A stretch of DNA of 64,000 bases, from contig NW_008805064.1 of NCBI RefSeq assembly GCF_000004825.1, positions 2,542,001 through 2,606,000 on the forward strand, in the 5' to 3' direction. The position numbers and the translations under genes were made by a program. A model generated the notes under the pieces. It had not been told where the DNA came from. It did no database searches and saw only the letters and a program-made list of their open reading frames with translations. This DNA comes from Heterostelium album PN500. Lineage: Eukaryota > Evosea > Eumycetozoa > Acytosteliales > Acytosteliaceae. Shown here piece after piece: positions 12,461 to 23,244 of the stretch; within the stretch, counting starts at the first letter, position 1; each line of letters begins with the position of its first letter.

Positions 12461-12479
12461 CTTGATTATTAGAATTCAT
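10466..12479 (-). CDS. B-box zinc-finger / kelch-like protein with one frame break
   Basis: The N-terminal frame (10809-12479, 556 aa) begins with an Asn run encoded by AAT repeats, then a B-box-type zinc finger (CIHDN...CLSC...CEVC...H...H, about residues 25-60), a helical region, an acidic/Ser-rich linker and kelch-like beta repeats (VYIFSGSKFHRFSLE, YIYLIGGNRNG). The kelch repeats continue in a different frame at 10466-10945 (YIYLMGGEVHQNLRYS). The switch lies near the A5 run at 10880-10884, where a 1-nt change makes the two frames one protein of roughly 690 residues. No GT-AG intron explains it, so it is either a recent frameshift or a base-calling error. Dictyostelids have many B-box/kelch paralogues. 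Function unknown. Confidence 0.75.
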
Positions 12480-12777
12480 TGTCTTGACTATCTAAATATA
12501 TAAATACAACTTTTTCTATTGAAATTATATTTAAACTAACAAAAGACGATAAATTATGCTTTAGCGTTTGACTTTTTTTTTCTGAGGATGTTGTTTTGTT
12601 TTCGAAAAGATATTTTGACTGAAATTGATCAACTTGTGGTTCAAATCATTTTCCTTTTTGAACTAATTTTAGAAATCTGTGGGGGCGTGAGAACAGCCCT
12701 TGTGAGTTTTTTTGGGTTTTTAAAAAAAATAAAAAAAATGATAAAAGATATTTTTATTGGTTTTTTTCCTTGCACGA
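12480..12777. other. Intergenic gap with a small G+C-richer patch
   Basis: Mostly AT-rich. A short patch near 12676-12705 (GTGGGGGCGTGAGAACAGCC) stands out in base composition but forms no convincing long stem. No gene seen. Confidence 0.4.
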
Positions 12778-13093
12778 TCAAACCATCAACAACCCATTTT
12801 TAAATTGAACAAGGATTTTGTTTAATTTCGAATCTTTGTATTCTTTTATCAGCCTATCAATATCGATGTTGATGTTGTCTTTTGATTGTTGGCGAAGCAT
12901 CCACATCAGAAGGTCTTCGTCTTTGTCGATTGTCAAAATTTCGCGGATGATAGATTTTGTTGCGTGTTGGTGATCTTGTTCAGAAAGTCGATTTTCATAT
13001 ACATATTTAATGGTACTGGAGTGACCACACAAAATAGCAATCTTTATAGAGTATCGGTTGCAAGTGCGTGACTCTGTACGATTCTCCAATAGG
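12778..13093 (-). pseudogene. 3' remnant of an ankyrin gene cut by a LINE
   Basis: On the minus strand the frame reads ENRTESRTCNRYSIKIAILC then GHSSTIKYVYENR, the ENRTEG...GHxxxIKYxYENR pattern of the dictyostelid ankyrin family (compare FLHHNRTEAC at 24373-25012). The preceding half of the same repeat (ALGHLEIFRYL) lies 3.2 kb away at about 16350, on the other side of the LINE. The remaining C-terminus is about 100 residues and ends MV at 12778. This is the distal half of a gene split by insertion. Confidence 0.7.
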
Positions 13094-16000
13094 AATTTTT
13101 ATTTTAAAAGTGTTCATATTTTATTTAAATTTGTGTTTAATTAAAACAGAGTTGGTTGCTTTAGTATGTTGACTTCTATTGGACATTAGTTTGAATTTTA
13201 CAGTTTTAACCCTTGCCAGTGGCTGATCAGGCTGGCTGTTCCGGTGATTGAGGATCGGATGATCTTATTTAAAGTGTAGGAGTGGTCTCTGATGTCTAGC
13301 TGCTTCAGATAGTAGGGTAGGTCGTGGACAGTAGGTTGACCTTCTTTGGTTGTCTCTGTGTTGTATGTACCAAAGGCACCAATGATTATAGGTATGACTG
13401 CTACATTGTGGTCTGGGTTACTCTTCTTAAGTGCGGCTGCTAGTGGTTGGTATTTTTCAATCTTATCTCGGCTTCTTTTAACAATGTTGTTGTCATATGG
13501 TACTGATATTTCGATGATTTTGATTGATTTCTTGGTTCGGTTCTTAATGATTAGATCTGGTTTGTTGGTTTTGGTCAGTGCATTATCTATTCTGGCTTCA
13601 TGTAGGATCTCAATGGTGTCTGACTGGTAGACTGCGCCTGGCTTGTAAGGTATTCTGTGGAACTTCAGCATCTCTTTGAGTATCACTTTCACTACCATGT
13701 TGTGTCTTGGTACTATACATAGTAGTTTCATCGCGTGGCATGAGGATACAATGTGCTCTATGGACTCTCTTGCAATGGCACTTTCTACATTTTGGATCGG
13801 TTACGGCATTTCCCATGATTCCTTTTGCTGCAGTGCAAGCCATAGGTGGTCAACATGTCGCGGTATGAATCTCCATTGGGCTATCCAGTTTCTTGCCATG
13901 TTTTCTCTGTGTTTGATCCAGAATTTGGTTCTAGCTGTTGGTTCGATTGGGTGTTGTTCTCTATATACATTCTTGAGGTGAGCTGAAATGGTGTTTGTGA
14001 TCGTAGGGCTGCCATCGTGGTTGTGTAGTATTGTTTCTCCATCCTTATCTATTTGCCATTTTCCATCTTTACTGAATATGAGTTTGTAGTCAAATGATTC
14101 CATGTGCTGGTGTATAGTGGGTTCTTCTTTTCAAATGCATAGTTCATAAGGTCTTGGTTTCTCCTCACCGAGTGTAGTTTAACTGCTGTGATGATTTTGT
14201 AGACCTTATATTCTAGTATTAGTTCGTTGAATCCTCTTCCACCTTCTTTCCTATCCAAGTGGAGGAGATCTCTATTCATGTTTCTATGTAATAGTCCTCT
14301 CTTTGAAAGGGTCTCATTGAATTCCTTGTTAAGTGTATCTATGGTGTAGTCTGGGATGTCGATGAACCAGTAGTATCTCAGGTATCCGACTACCAAAGAG
14401 TTAAATGCCCTGGCTAGGTTCCATGCTGACAGTTTGGAGTTTAATATTAATTTAAATCTTTCTCTCGCCTCTTTCTGTATATTGAAAAGTGTTTTTTTCT
14501 GATCGACCAATCGGTGTTGTAACATTCCTAAGTATTTATATAGATTTTCCTCGTCTACTATCGGTATCTCTTTAATTTCCTCCGGTAGCATATCCTTATT
14601 AATTCCTTTTCCAAGAATTCCACATTTCTTTTTGTTGATCTTCATTCAAATTGATTTGAATGCTTTGTCTGTTTCCATGAAGGTGTTGATTATCTCTTCG
14701 GTCATACGGGAGTACATCTTGATATCGTCAATGAACATAAGGTGGGACAGTTGGGTGTTACTTATTATTGGCGCTTTAGTAATTATCTTTATATAGTATC
14801 CGACTGGGTTTATGGTAAGGCAGAACAGGAAGGGACAGAGGGCATCACCTTGGAAGATTCCATTGGTAATCGGTATTGTAGTTGTGGTTTGATTCTTGGA
14901 TATGAATAACTTGGTGTTCCATTTGCTCATGAGTTTTTCAATGATTGATCTGGCTTTCCGGTCTATCTTGTGCATTTGTAGTATGTGCTTGATCCACCTG
15001 TGCTTCGTTGAGTCATATGCTTTGGTAAGGTCTATCCATGCCACCTTGATGTCTGGGTATTTCTCACAGAATAAATTGTCTATGAAGAGGTTCTCGTATG
15101 TTCCCCATACATCGGTCATTCCACCTCTCTGTACTTCTTCCATCAGTTGGTTGTTGACTTTGGTGTGCTGGTGGAGGTGCTTGGTTACTATTCCTGTTAA
15201 TATCTTACATGTGTTGTTAATGCATGTGATTGGTCGGTAATTGGCTTCGTCCTCTTTGTCACCTCCCTTGTGGATCCGGTATGTTATTCCTTCACAGAAC
15301 CATTTAGGGAACTCCATGATATCCAAGTTTAGGTACTCATTGAAGGCTTCGGCTAAGTCCTCATGGTATCTCTTAATCCTCTTAATCCAGTAGTTGCAAA
15401 TTCCATCTGGGCCTGGAGCTGACCAGTTCTTCTTGTTTTTAGTGTAGTTGGATATGTCAGCTCCTTCGATTTCAAACTTGGTCTCTTTGATGCTCTTGAA
15501 TTGGTTGCTATCTTTCACTCTTTGTATCCATTCAAGCTCGTCGTAGTTGGTTGCTTCCGTAGATGGTGGGTTCCAGAGTTGGCTCCAGAACTCAAATGCT
15601 CTCGTTGTTGTCTGTATTTCCTGTTGTTGCGTGTTGTTTTGGTTATTGTAATGAGTATGCTTTGCTTTCATCTTTTAGCATCATTTCATTAATGTATCTA
15701 AACTTTGCTTCTTCTCTTATCTTTTTGATGTAGTCTATGTATCCAGTCTTCAACGCTTGTAAATTCTTTATCTTCGCTTCTACACAGTTCGCATTGAACG
15801 TCATATACTGTCTTTTGATTAGTTTAACTACGTATCTGGCTGGTTTCATATTCTTCTTGATCTTATCTACTGTACTCTCTAATGCTCTTCTGAGTTTGTT
15901 GATTTTCTTGATCTTATTCGCTATTTTCTTTATCAGTTTCTCTCCTTGGTCTTGTTTGATATGGCTGGCGTCTTCGTTGGCTCTAACTGCTGCTGTGGCT

Positions 16001-16349
16001 GCCGCATATAGTGCTACATTGCATGCTTCTAACATAGGTATATTCTTCGCTATTAGGTATTGGTAGCTGATTGTGTATTGAATTTCAATCTCCTCTTCTT
16101 GATCTTTAGTGCTTTGTATTTGCACCCCTTCCATTGTTGTTACCAGCTTGTTCACCTAGTGGTGTTCTTGCCTCCTGATTGGTAATGGTGGTGTTGGTGC
16201 TTTGTGTATTTCTATTTCTTCTATGATTTGTATTATTTGTGCTTGTACTGTTCATTTTTGATTTAGTTGACATATCTTAGCCTAGTCATCGACATGATCG
16301 TCGAGTTAGTTGCCCAGATTGTACCACGAGGAGGTGTATGTCTAACAAT
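13094..16349 (-). mobile_element. Non-LTR retrotransposon (LINE) with restriction-like endonuclease
   Basis: Read on the minus strand. The 5' part (15643-16155) encodes a lysine-rich, coiled-coil-like segment of about 170 aa. 14646-15671 encodes a reverse transcriptase with SAPGPDGI, NYRPITCINNTCKILTGI, DLTKAYDS, GIFQGDALCP and FIDDIKMYS. 14049-14645 carries the thumb region (KYLGML, RKEGGRGF). 13610-13843 holds a CCHC-like zinc knuckle (CRKC...H...C) split between frames. 13198-13731 holds PDLIIKN...IIEISVPYDNN followed by EKYQPLA, the restriction-like endonuclease motif of R2/R4/NeSL-type elements. Frame changes at several joins and a stop between RT blocks mark it as a dead copy. No APE endonuclease domain is present, unlike the TRE elements of D. 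discoideum. Ends are inferred from where the ankyrin reading resumes. Confidence 0.8.
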
Positions 16350-16545
16350 CCGAAGATAACGAAAAATCTCCAGGTGACCTAATGCTGCTGCTGCTGTATC
16401 CATTGCGTCGACTTACCAGTAGTTTCAATATTTCCAAATCACCATGGGTGCATGCAAGATTAATATACTTTGATTCTTCATTCGGGATATCAATAGGATG
16501 TAAATCAATCTTTTCACTGATTAACCATTTTGACAAATGGATCAT
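16350..16545 (-). pseudogene. 5' remnant of the LINE-interrupted ankyrin gene
   Basis: The frame gives SKYINLACTHGDLEILKLL. In a second frame past a CAG run at about 16382-16394 it gives DAMDTAAAALGHLEIFRYL, again dictyostelid ankyrin repeats. Between the two frames roughly nine residues of a normal repeat (the HENRTEG-like turn) are missing, so this copy has a small deletion/frameshift in addition to the LINE that begins right after FRYL. The repeat continues with ENRTES at about 13093. Confidence 0.65.
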
Positions 16546-16697
16546 TAAGTTTATTTATCTATTTATCTCTTTAACATGTTTAAATATATTATTTTTAACA
16601 ACTAAATTATTAACTAAAGATAAAAATAAACTTTTATTCATATTTATAAATCATAAATCATCTAAAAAGTTGTTTAGAAGTAAAAAGCAAAATTATC

Positions 16698-17320
16698 TTA
16701 AACATCATTGTTTGTAAAATTTTGGCAAGGATGATTATTAAAAAATTGTCTTAGTTTAACCAAAGCTACATCATTTTCAATGTATGGTATAATAAAACAA
16801 CCTATTGTTATACTGAAAAATAAAAATTAATTTATAATAGAATTGATATAAAAGGAATTTTAAACTTACTTATTTAAATTCTTTTCTTTTTCTGGTGATT
16901 TCGAATCGAAACCAATGTCGACCTATATAACAAAATATAAATATTTTATTGGATATAACTAATAATTATTGTTTTTATACATACTCTGGATCCTAGAATA
17001 TATTTAAATAAAAATTTTGCGATTATGTCATAATCGATTGTATTATACTTTATATATTCAATGAAAATTTCTTTTTTTTTTTCCTTATTTTTTATGTTAT
17101 TTTTAATTAAGAAATCATCTATTATCTTTGGTGTACTTAATGGATTATTAAATTTGATTAGTTGATTGGTTGTTATATAAAATTTATTAAAAATAGAATC
17201 ATAATGTTGTGAAAATATAAAACTCAAAAGGTTTTGGAAATCACTGAGTACAGATAATAGTTGTTTATCTGTAGTATCAATATTTAATAAAGTTGAAGTA
17301 TATTCTGTTTGATATGACAT
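16698..17320 (-). CDS. Three-exon gene, unknown protein (167 aa)
   Basis: Exons on the minus strand: 16985-17320, 16870-16922 and 16698-16812; introns of 62 and 57 bp with GTATGT and GTAAGT donors, and the frame stays open through both joins. The product starts MSYQTEYTSTLLNID and is helical (residues 20-110, rich in Ile/Asn/Lys), with a more conserved-looking tail (ITIGCFIIPYIENDVALVKL then RQFFNNHP). An upstream in-frame ATG at 17404 gives an AT-rich extension that looks like untranslated sequence, so I chose MSYQ. I do not recognise the family. Clean splicing supports a functional gene just upstream of the ankyrin remnant. Confidence 0.65.
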
Positions 17321-17599
17321 ATTAATATAATTATAAAAAAAATATAGAATATTTGATTTTAAAAAACAAAATCTTTTTAAATAAAAATAGAGTTTTAATA
17401 ACAAAATGATTAGTCATTTGTTCCACTAAATATTTGCAAATTGAAAAAAAGTGGGTGGTATTAAATAAATAGACATCACAAAAAAAGATATGGTGGGCTA
17501 TTTTCATTGTGTTTGCAAATTTTTTAAAGATCTTAAAAACAAAGGTGGATTTAGAAGAGATTTTCTAACAATTGTTTTCCTCTCTATTTATTAAATATT

Positions 17600-17693
17600 C
17601 CCCACACCCAGTTACAGATAGCGAAAATAGTCTTCTTCAAACGCCATAAATTATCTTGAAGATAATATAAAAAAATGGGTGTAGTGGTTAGCA
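17600..17693 (+). repeat. Diverged hairpin unit, copy 1
   Basis: It shares with 18016-18125, in the same order: CCCCACACC, ATAGCGAAAATAGT, TTCT, CGCCA, an A-run, GTGT and GTGGTT(A/C)GC. The 5' CCCACACCC (17601-17609) can pair with GGGTGT (17677-17682), suggesting a folded RNA or a small MITE-like unit. Confidence 0.4.
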
Positions 17694-17792
17694 AATGACA
17701 TTTGTTAAAGTATTTTTTATAATCAAAATAATATTATATATTAGAAAAAAAGGAGACAGCTAAAAAGTCAAATATATATCAAAATAAACATT

Positions 17793-17893
17793 TGTTTAAT
17801 TCCATTCAATGACAGATAAAAAACAAATTAAAATTTGGGGGTCAACCACCCAAATTTTTTTAATTTGAATCTTTTTTTCCGTGGAATTAAACA
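17793..17893. repeat. Nested inverted repeat (about 100 bp)
   Basis: Outer arms TGTTTAATTCC (17793-17803) and GGAATTAAACA (17883-17893) are perfect complements. Inside, CAAATTAAAATTTGGG (17824-17839) pairs with CCCAAATTTTTTTAATTTG (17849-17867) around a 9-nt loop. This could be a MITE or a structured transcript. No copy was seen elsewhere in the window. Confidence 0.55.
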
Positions 17894-18015
17894 TTTGAGT
17901 TATATAAAAATCTATAAATTTTATATGTGTGTGCAACAGCTTGGTCCTCTATTATTCTAAGAAATTAGAATAAATAAAAACAAATATTTAAACATATGTT
18001 AAAAATCATTTAAAA

Positions 18016-18125
18016 CCCCACACCTGACCAGACATAGCGAAAATAGTGTTCTGCAGTCGCCACAAACTTTTTTTCATGCAAAAAAAAAAAAAAATGTGTG
18101 AACAGCAAGTGGTTCGCTATGTTGG
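18016..18125 (+). repeat. Diverged hairpin unit, copy 2
   Basis: Same motif order as 17600-17693. Here ACATAGCGAA (18032-18041) is a perfect reverse complement of TTCGCTATGT (18113-18122), a 10-bp stem enclosing about 70 nt and followed at once by a T-run, as expected of a short Pol III-type transcript or a foldback element. Confidence 0.45.
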
Positions 18126-18520
18126 TTTTTTTTTGTTTTTCTCACTAGCTTTAATTGACTTTTAACATATGTAGAAAAAAATTGAACTGTTTTAAAATTT
18201 CACTTACAATGGTTTGTAAAGGATTAGTTGTTTATCTGTTTATGGGGATTGGTTGATAATGATATATTGTAAAGAGCATCATAATTTTAGCTATTGAGTG
18301 TGGTGAATTATTCTTATTCAGATTTTGATTCCTTATTGATTAGAAAGATTATATGATATATGTTAAAAAATTGATAGATTTCTAGATAACTCAAATGTTT
18401 ATTTTGTGGTTCTGGTGCATTTAATCTTTATGAATTAATGAATCCTATAAATAATCAAACAAACAAATTATTTATTTAAAGAAATTAAATAATATTTACA
18501 TTATCTACAAATATTTTTTT

Positions 18521-18736
18521 CACTTCATTTAATAAACATCATTTATTTTTTGTCATATTATATTTGTTTTTTTACACTTCATTTAATAAACATCATTAAT
18601 TTATTATAATATTAAATTGGTTTTTTTACACTTCATTTAATAAACATCATTTATTTATTATCATATTATATTTGTTTTTTTACACTTCATTTAATAAACA
18701 TCATTAATTTATTATCATATTATATTGGTTTTTTTA
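18521..18736 (+). repeat. Four-copy 54-bp tandem array upstream of the Fanzor gene
   Basis: Copies start at 18521, 18575, 18629 and 18683, each exactly 54 bp and each beginning CACTTCATTTAATAAACATC, with a T-run at the end. Copies 1 and 3 share one variant of the middle and copies 2 and 4 another, so a 108-bp dimer appears to have duplicated. The array ends about 35 bp before the ATG at 18771, placing it in the promoter/5' UTR. Confidence 0.9.
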
Positions 18737-18770
18737 TTTTATATGTGCATATTCTTTTATTTTATCTAAT

Positions 18771-21700
18771 ATGTCTGATTCAGACTTTTACTCAGAAACT
18801 GATTCAGAGTATGTATCAGAATCTGATTCGGAAACGAATTCAGAATCTGATTCGGAAACGAATTCAGAATCTAATCCACCACCACCAACCACTTGCGGAA
18901 CAAGACATCACTCACTTTTTGTTGGTCAAAATGAAGAACCTTCAAATAGACCTACTCGTTGTAAAAATTGTTTAACTCTTGCTTCTTTTCTTTCTACACA
19001 TAAACATTTAGATAAATCGTCACTTTGTTCAACTTCATATCATTCAATAATAACAGACTCACCTTCAACATCCACCAACAATAATGATATTTGTGAATTT
19101 TGTCAATCGTTTCAAACATATTTTGTTAAAAAGTTTAATACAGAACCACCTATTCAAAATAATAATAATCTTCCTCCAACTATTCATTCATCATCAAACG
19201 CTTTAAAATATCAAATATTTCAAGATTTATTACGACAACGTAATACAAATCAACTCAATCTTTTTGAAAATAAATTTTCCAATATTTTAAAAAACTCTTC
19301 AATCTCGCATGTTTTAAGAGATTTGAATGAGCAATCATCTATCATCACCAACCACCAATTAACACTATTTGGAATTTCCCCACATGAATTCCAAAATCAC
19401 CAACTTATCGAAAATCTTATTAAAGATCTATCAACTACCAAATCAGCACAATTAAACACCACACAATATCTTTCTATTCTATCAGATTTATATAATTCAC
19501 CCGATATAATTATTTCAAATAATATATTATTATCATATAAAGTTAATAGTGATAAAATAAAAAAAAGAAAACATGAGGATGAAGATGATACTAATAAGAA
19601 TAATAATAATAAGAATAATAATAATAATAATAATAATGAATTTATTGATAATAATAAAAATAAAATAAATATTATAGAAAGTAAAATAAAAACAAGAGAA
19701 CTAAATCTACGACTCATGTTGATTGGTTTACCAATTATAAGATTACATCCACTCACAAATGATAAACATATAATTGATTATTATAAATATATTAAATTAA
19801 ATAATGTTATAATAGATTATAATTATATATGTAATAATTTTATTTATATAATAAATAAACATTCATCTTCATCATTATCATTATCTTCAACAACAACAAC
19901 AACAACAACAACACAGGATTTAAATCTTATAAATAATTATATATTTAATAATATAGAAAAAAAGGATATCTCTGGTATAGATTCCTTACTTGATTTCACA
20001 AAATTTGTGCAAAAATCAATATCAAAAACACCACTCACATCATTATTGTCAAACACCATTAATAGTTTTATTAAAAAAATAAATAAATCAATAAATGTAG
20101 AACTTTTTTATGAAATTCATAAAAAAGTCTCTACTTTTTATTTATTTTTAATAATATATAATATTTTAATTGAAAGTAAAATCATTAAAATAAAATCAAA
20201 ATCAAATTATAATGGTGAGTTATTTTGTGATAATTTATAAAGTTACTTTTAAAGTAAAGCTGTGAATATACTAATAAAAATATTTAAAGATTTTATTTTA
20301 TCTTTTTTTTCAATAGATTCCACACCTCTTCAGGTGCTTGAATCCATCAATAAAGCAAATAATGTGGCTTATTTTAAGCCAAAGAGAAGCCACCAAGAAT
20401 TCGGCCACCCGATTCCCGGCTCTCACCTGTCTTCCAAATTTGTCTTGCTCAGCGAAGAGGTAGTCAAACAAATAAACAAACATGGTAACAAATATTGTCT
20501 AGAGGATAGGTTCATTGATAGAATTAGAAAGATATATCCTGGCTTATCTAGTAACCACTTGTGGAATAATTTTCACCACAAAAGACAGGATTCAGATCCC
20601 AATCCTCCAGAGTCTTCTGTTGTTACCATTGACTCGCTCCTACAGATAGCGAACAAGCACTCCATTTCTCTCCCCAAACCTACTACTAGGGAGATCACAT
20701 CATTTAAAGCCAACAGGCTTTGTCCGCACCACCTTTCATCTTCCGATAAGTGCACCAAGGATTGTCAATCAGTGTATGGCGATTATCAATGGAATTTTAA
20801 TATGTTTATTAATGGAATCACAGACAATTTTGACGAATTCAAGAAAGTGTTACCATCGTACAGATCTACATTCACAGACACCCTCAATATGGGTACTCTA
20901 CCAGAGTCACATTTGTCAACGAAAGTTAATTTTTCCAATCGATCACCAACTCTTCCAACCAATACATTCGATTTGGATAAACAACAACATGTTCCTCATC
21001 AATTAACAAATGTTCCGGCTGTTCATTCATGTGATTCCAACTTCATGCCGATCAATGTTAAAGATCATTTTGATATCTTGGTTATGACCAGTGATCCAAT
21101 ATCACAACGACATCTCGCTTTCAATAAGACGGAGAATGACATATGTCAAACCTTCAAGAGTTTGTTTATCAATTTTGGTATCCCTATGAACGTTAAGCCA
21201 AAGTCACCACCTACAAAGAAAACAACTTCATCTACGAAACCTTCGAAAGGTAAAAAGCCGGAGAGAAAGTTCAAGAAGAAGAACAAATCAAAGACAGTAA
21301 AGCAACAAATCAAGTGTCCTACAAAATCTTTAGGATTCACAGATACTTATCCACGAGCAAACGTATCTGAACTCTCGATACCTGCATCCGAGGTTGAATC
21401 AATCAACGAGTGGTGTGAATTGATAGCTGCGGGTCAACATAAAGTCATATGGTTAACAGGAGAGAACTCCCAAACACTATTCATCTCTACGATGACTGGA
21501 AAAGACGACACTCAGGTCTTTGATATCACAGAAAGACTACGTTCCCGAATTCCGATATTTTTAATGAAGCGACGACTGGTACCACTTGAAACAGAGGATT
21601 CTGTAGATTCCATTCTGATGTGCCTTCCGCATCCAGCCTACAAGAGCTACGACAAATGGTCAAAGGAGGCGATGGAATTTTCACAATGCTTTTTGGCAAA

Positions 21701-23244
21701 GAAGGGTTCACCGATCGATATCGATAGCATCCATGCAAGAATGTCGCTGAGACCATCGGTAAAGGGTATCTACCGCCCGAGTTGGATGACCAGGAAAATA
21801 GGTGACACCTCTATTTATCTGGCCGACTATGCAGGTCCAGAGTTCAGAAGTAACGGGGATACTCTTTCCATTACTAGGGCTGTTGCTAGGCCATTTAATC
21901 CTGCCGTGTCAAAGGATAAGCTTTACCTACCTTACCAAATGCCCGGGTCCAAGAGAGAAAAACAACATGTAGAAGATTTCAGGTCTATATCTGATACAGA
22001 TCCAACGTGTTACTCTGTGGATCCTGGCCGAAGTTCCCATGTCAGCTGCTCTTCACATGGTTTGGTAAGGAGAGCATCCGTAAATCAGTATTACTCTTGG
22101 AGGAGTAACAGGGCATCTAAAAAAATGCGAAGGCTTCAGAAGCGCTTTCAATTATTTGAAAGACAAAATCCCTCCTCAGAGTAGATATATAATATTTAAT
22201 TTTTTAATTTTTTTTACTAACATTTAATTTTTTTTTTTATTATCAAAGCCAATCCATTGGCTAGATTAGATTACTTTAATCTGAATTGGTCGATATTTGT
22301 AGAATATATTGCTTTCAAAATGGATCCAAGGCATAAATATCTTCGCCGAATCAATTATAGGTTTGGCCAAATCGCAAAGAGCAAGTTGGTCAAACAACTT
22401 ATTCCGACGCCAGCTTCTCATATGAGTGGAGGTTTAGTGTGTAAGTTTATTTTTCTATTTTATTTTTTTTAATTAATAAATTATTTATTATACTAACTAA
22501 TATATTCAATTTTTTTTTTTCCATCTCTCTTTTCTTCTTTTTTCTCTCAGTTTTGGGTGCTTCAGAATTCCGGCACAACTCCAAGGGCCACCGTAGTTTC
22601 ATCTCTACCAAGGGGTTGAAAAAACTCCTCGAACAACACCAATATAGAGTCGTTATGGTGAACGAATATTGTACTTCAAGAGTAAGTATTGTTTGATTTA
22701 AAAAAAAATTATATTTAAATCTAAAGATCTAAACTAATTTTATTTTTTCTTTTTTTTTTTTAAATCTCAAACTATATTTCAGGTTTATCATGGTACCTAT
22801 CTACGAGAAGAGAAGAATCTGATGGTTGCTATCAATGACCAGTGCGAACACGAGAGTCTACCAAAGGTTGAACCAACCAAATGGCCACCAGATAACATAC
22901 CGCCGGTGCCACCGACCAACCAACCATCGACTGTCTTCGAGAAAGTCAGAGCTGACTATGCCGAACTGGTCGAATTTGGTAGTGACTTGAATAGTCAAGG
23001 TTCAAAGCAGGAGAAGCTTTTGAACTACGACTACTACAGTCACTACTCTATTTACAGTACCGAGTTGAACCTTAAAAAGACTCAAGTGCCCACCAGAGAC
23101 TGGAAACGAGTTTTGGCCAAAGATGGTTTCCTATTTAATAGGGATGTGAATGCTGCCAGAAATATTCTATATTTGGGGCTATTCATGTCACTGTATTCCT
23201 TCCGTCCAAAGGTGTTCATGTCAGTACGCAAATACACAGTCTAA
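18771..23244 (+). CDS. Fanzor (eukaryotic TnpB-like RNA-guided nuclease), five exons
   Basis: Exons 18771-20214, 20317-22180, 22265-22440, 22551-22681 and 22783-23244 give about 1358 residues. Exon 1 encodes an acidic Ser/Asp/Glu start, two CxxC pairs (RCKNC, ICEFC) and Asn-rich, low-complexity sequence. Exon 2 is less AT-rich and has a Lys-rich, NLS-like patch near 21180-21310. The C-terminal half matches Fanzor/TnpB: RuvC-I SVDPG (D about 1050), a helical insert with many Arg/Lys, FISTKGLKKLLEQHQYRVVM then NEYCTS (RuvC-II E about 1200), and NRDVNAARNIL (RuvC-III D about 1326). All three acidic residues are present. The usual CxxC...CxxC knuckle between the last two motifs is not recognisable (TSRVYHG in place of TSxxCxxC). 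The exon 2/3 acceptor is uncertain: the better-looking AG at 22247-22248 would break the frame, so I used AG at 22263-22264. Family role: omega-RNA-guided DNA cleavage, often carried by transposons. Confidence 0.8.

Larger units (their letters stand above)
17321..18520. other. Non-coding 1.2-kb stretch with hairpin-forming units
   Basis: There is no open frame of useful length. The stretch contains two diverged about 100-bp units (17600-17693, 18016-18125) and one nested inverted repeat (17793-17893), listed separately. It lies between the divergent starts of the 167-aa gene (minus) and the Fanzor gene (plus), and may hold the left end of a mobile element. Confidence 0.55.

Noticed and set aside
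12588-12803. 71-codon plus-strand frame beside the ankyrin remnant
   Set aside because: Overlaps the ankyrin 3' end and has hydrophobic chance composition without support.
18771-20240. Exon 1 of the Fanzor gene as a separate 489-aa gene
   Set aside because: A GTGAGT donor at 20215 and an AG acceptor at 20315-20316 join it in frame to exon 2, and the downstream frame has no good start of its own. A separate gene is possible but less likely.
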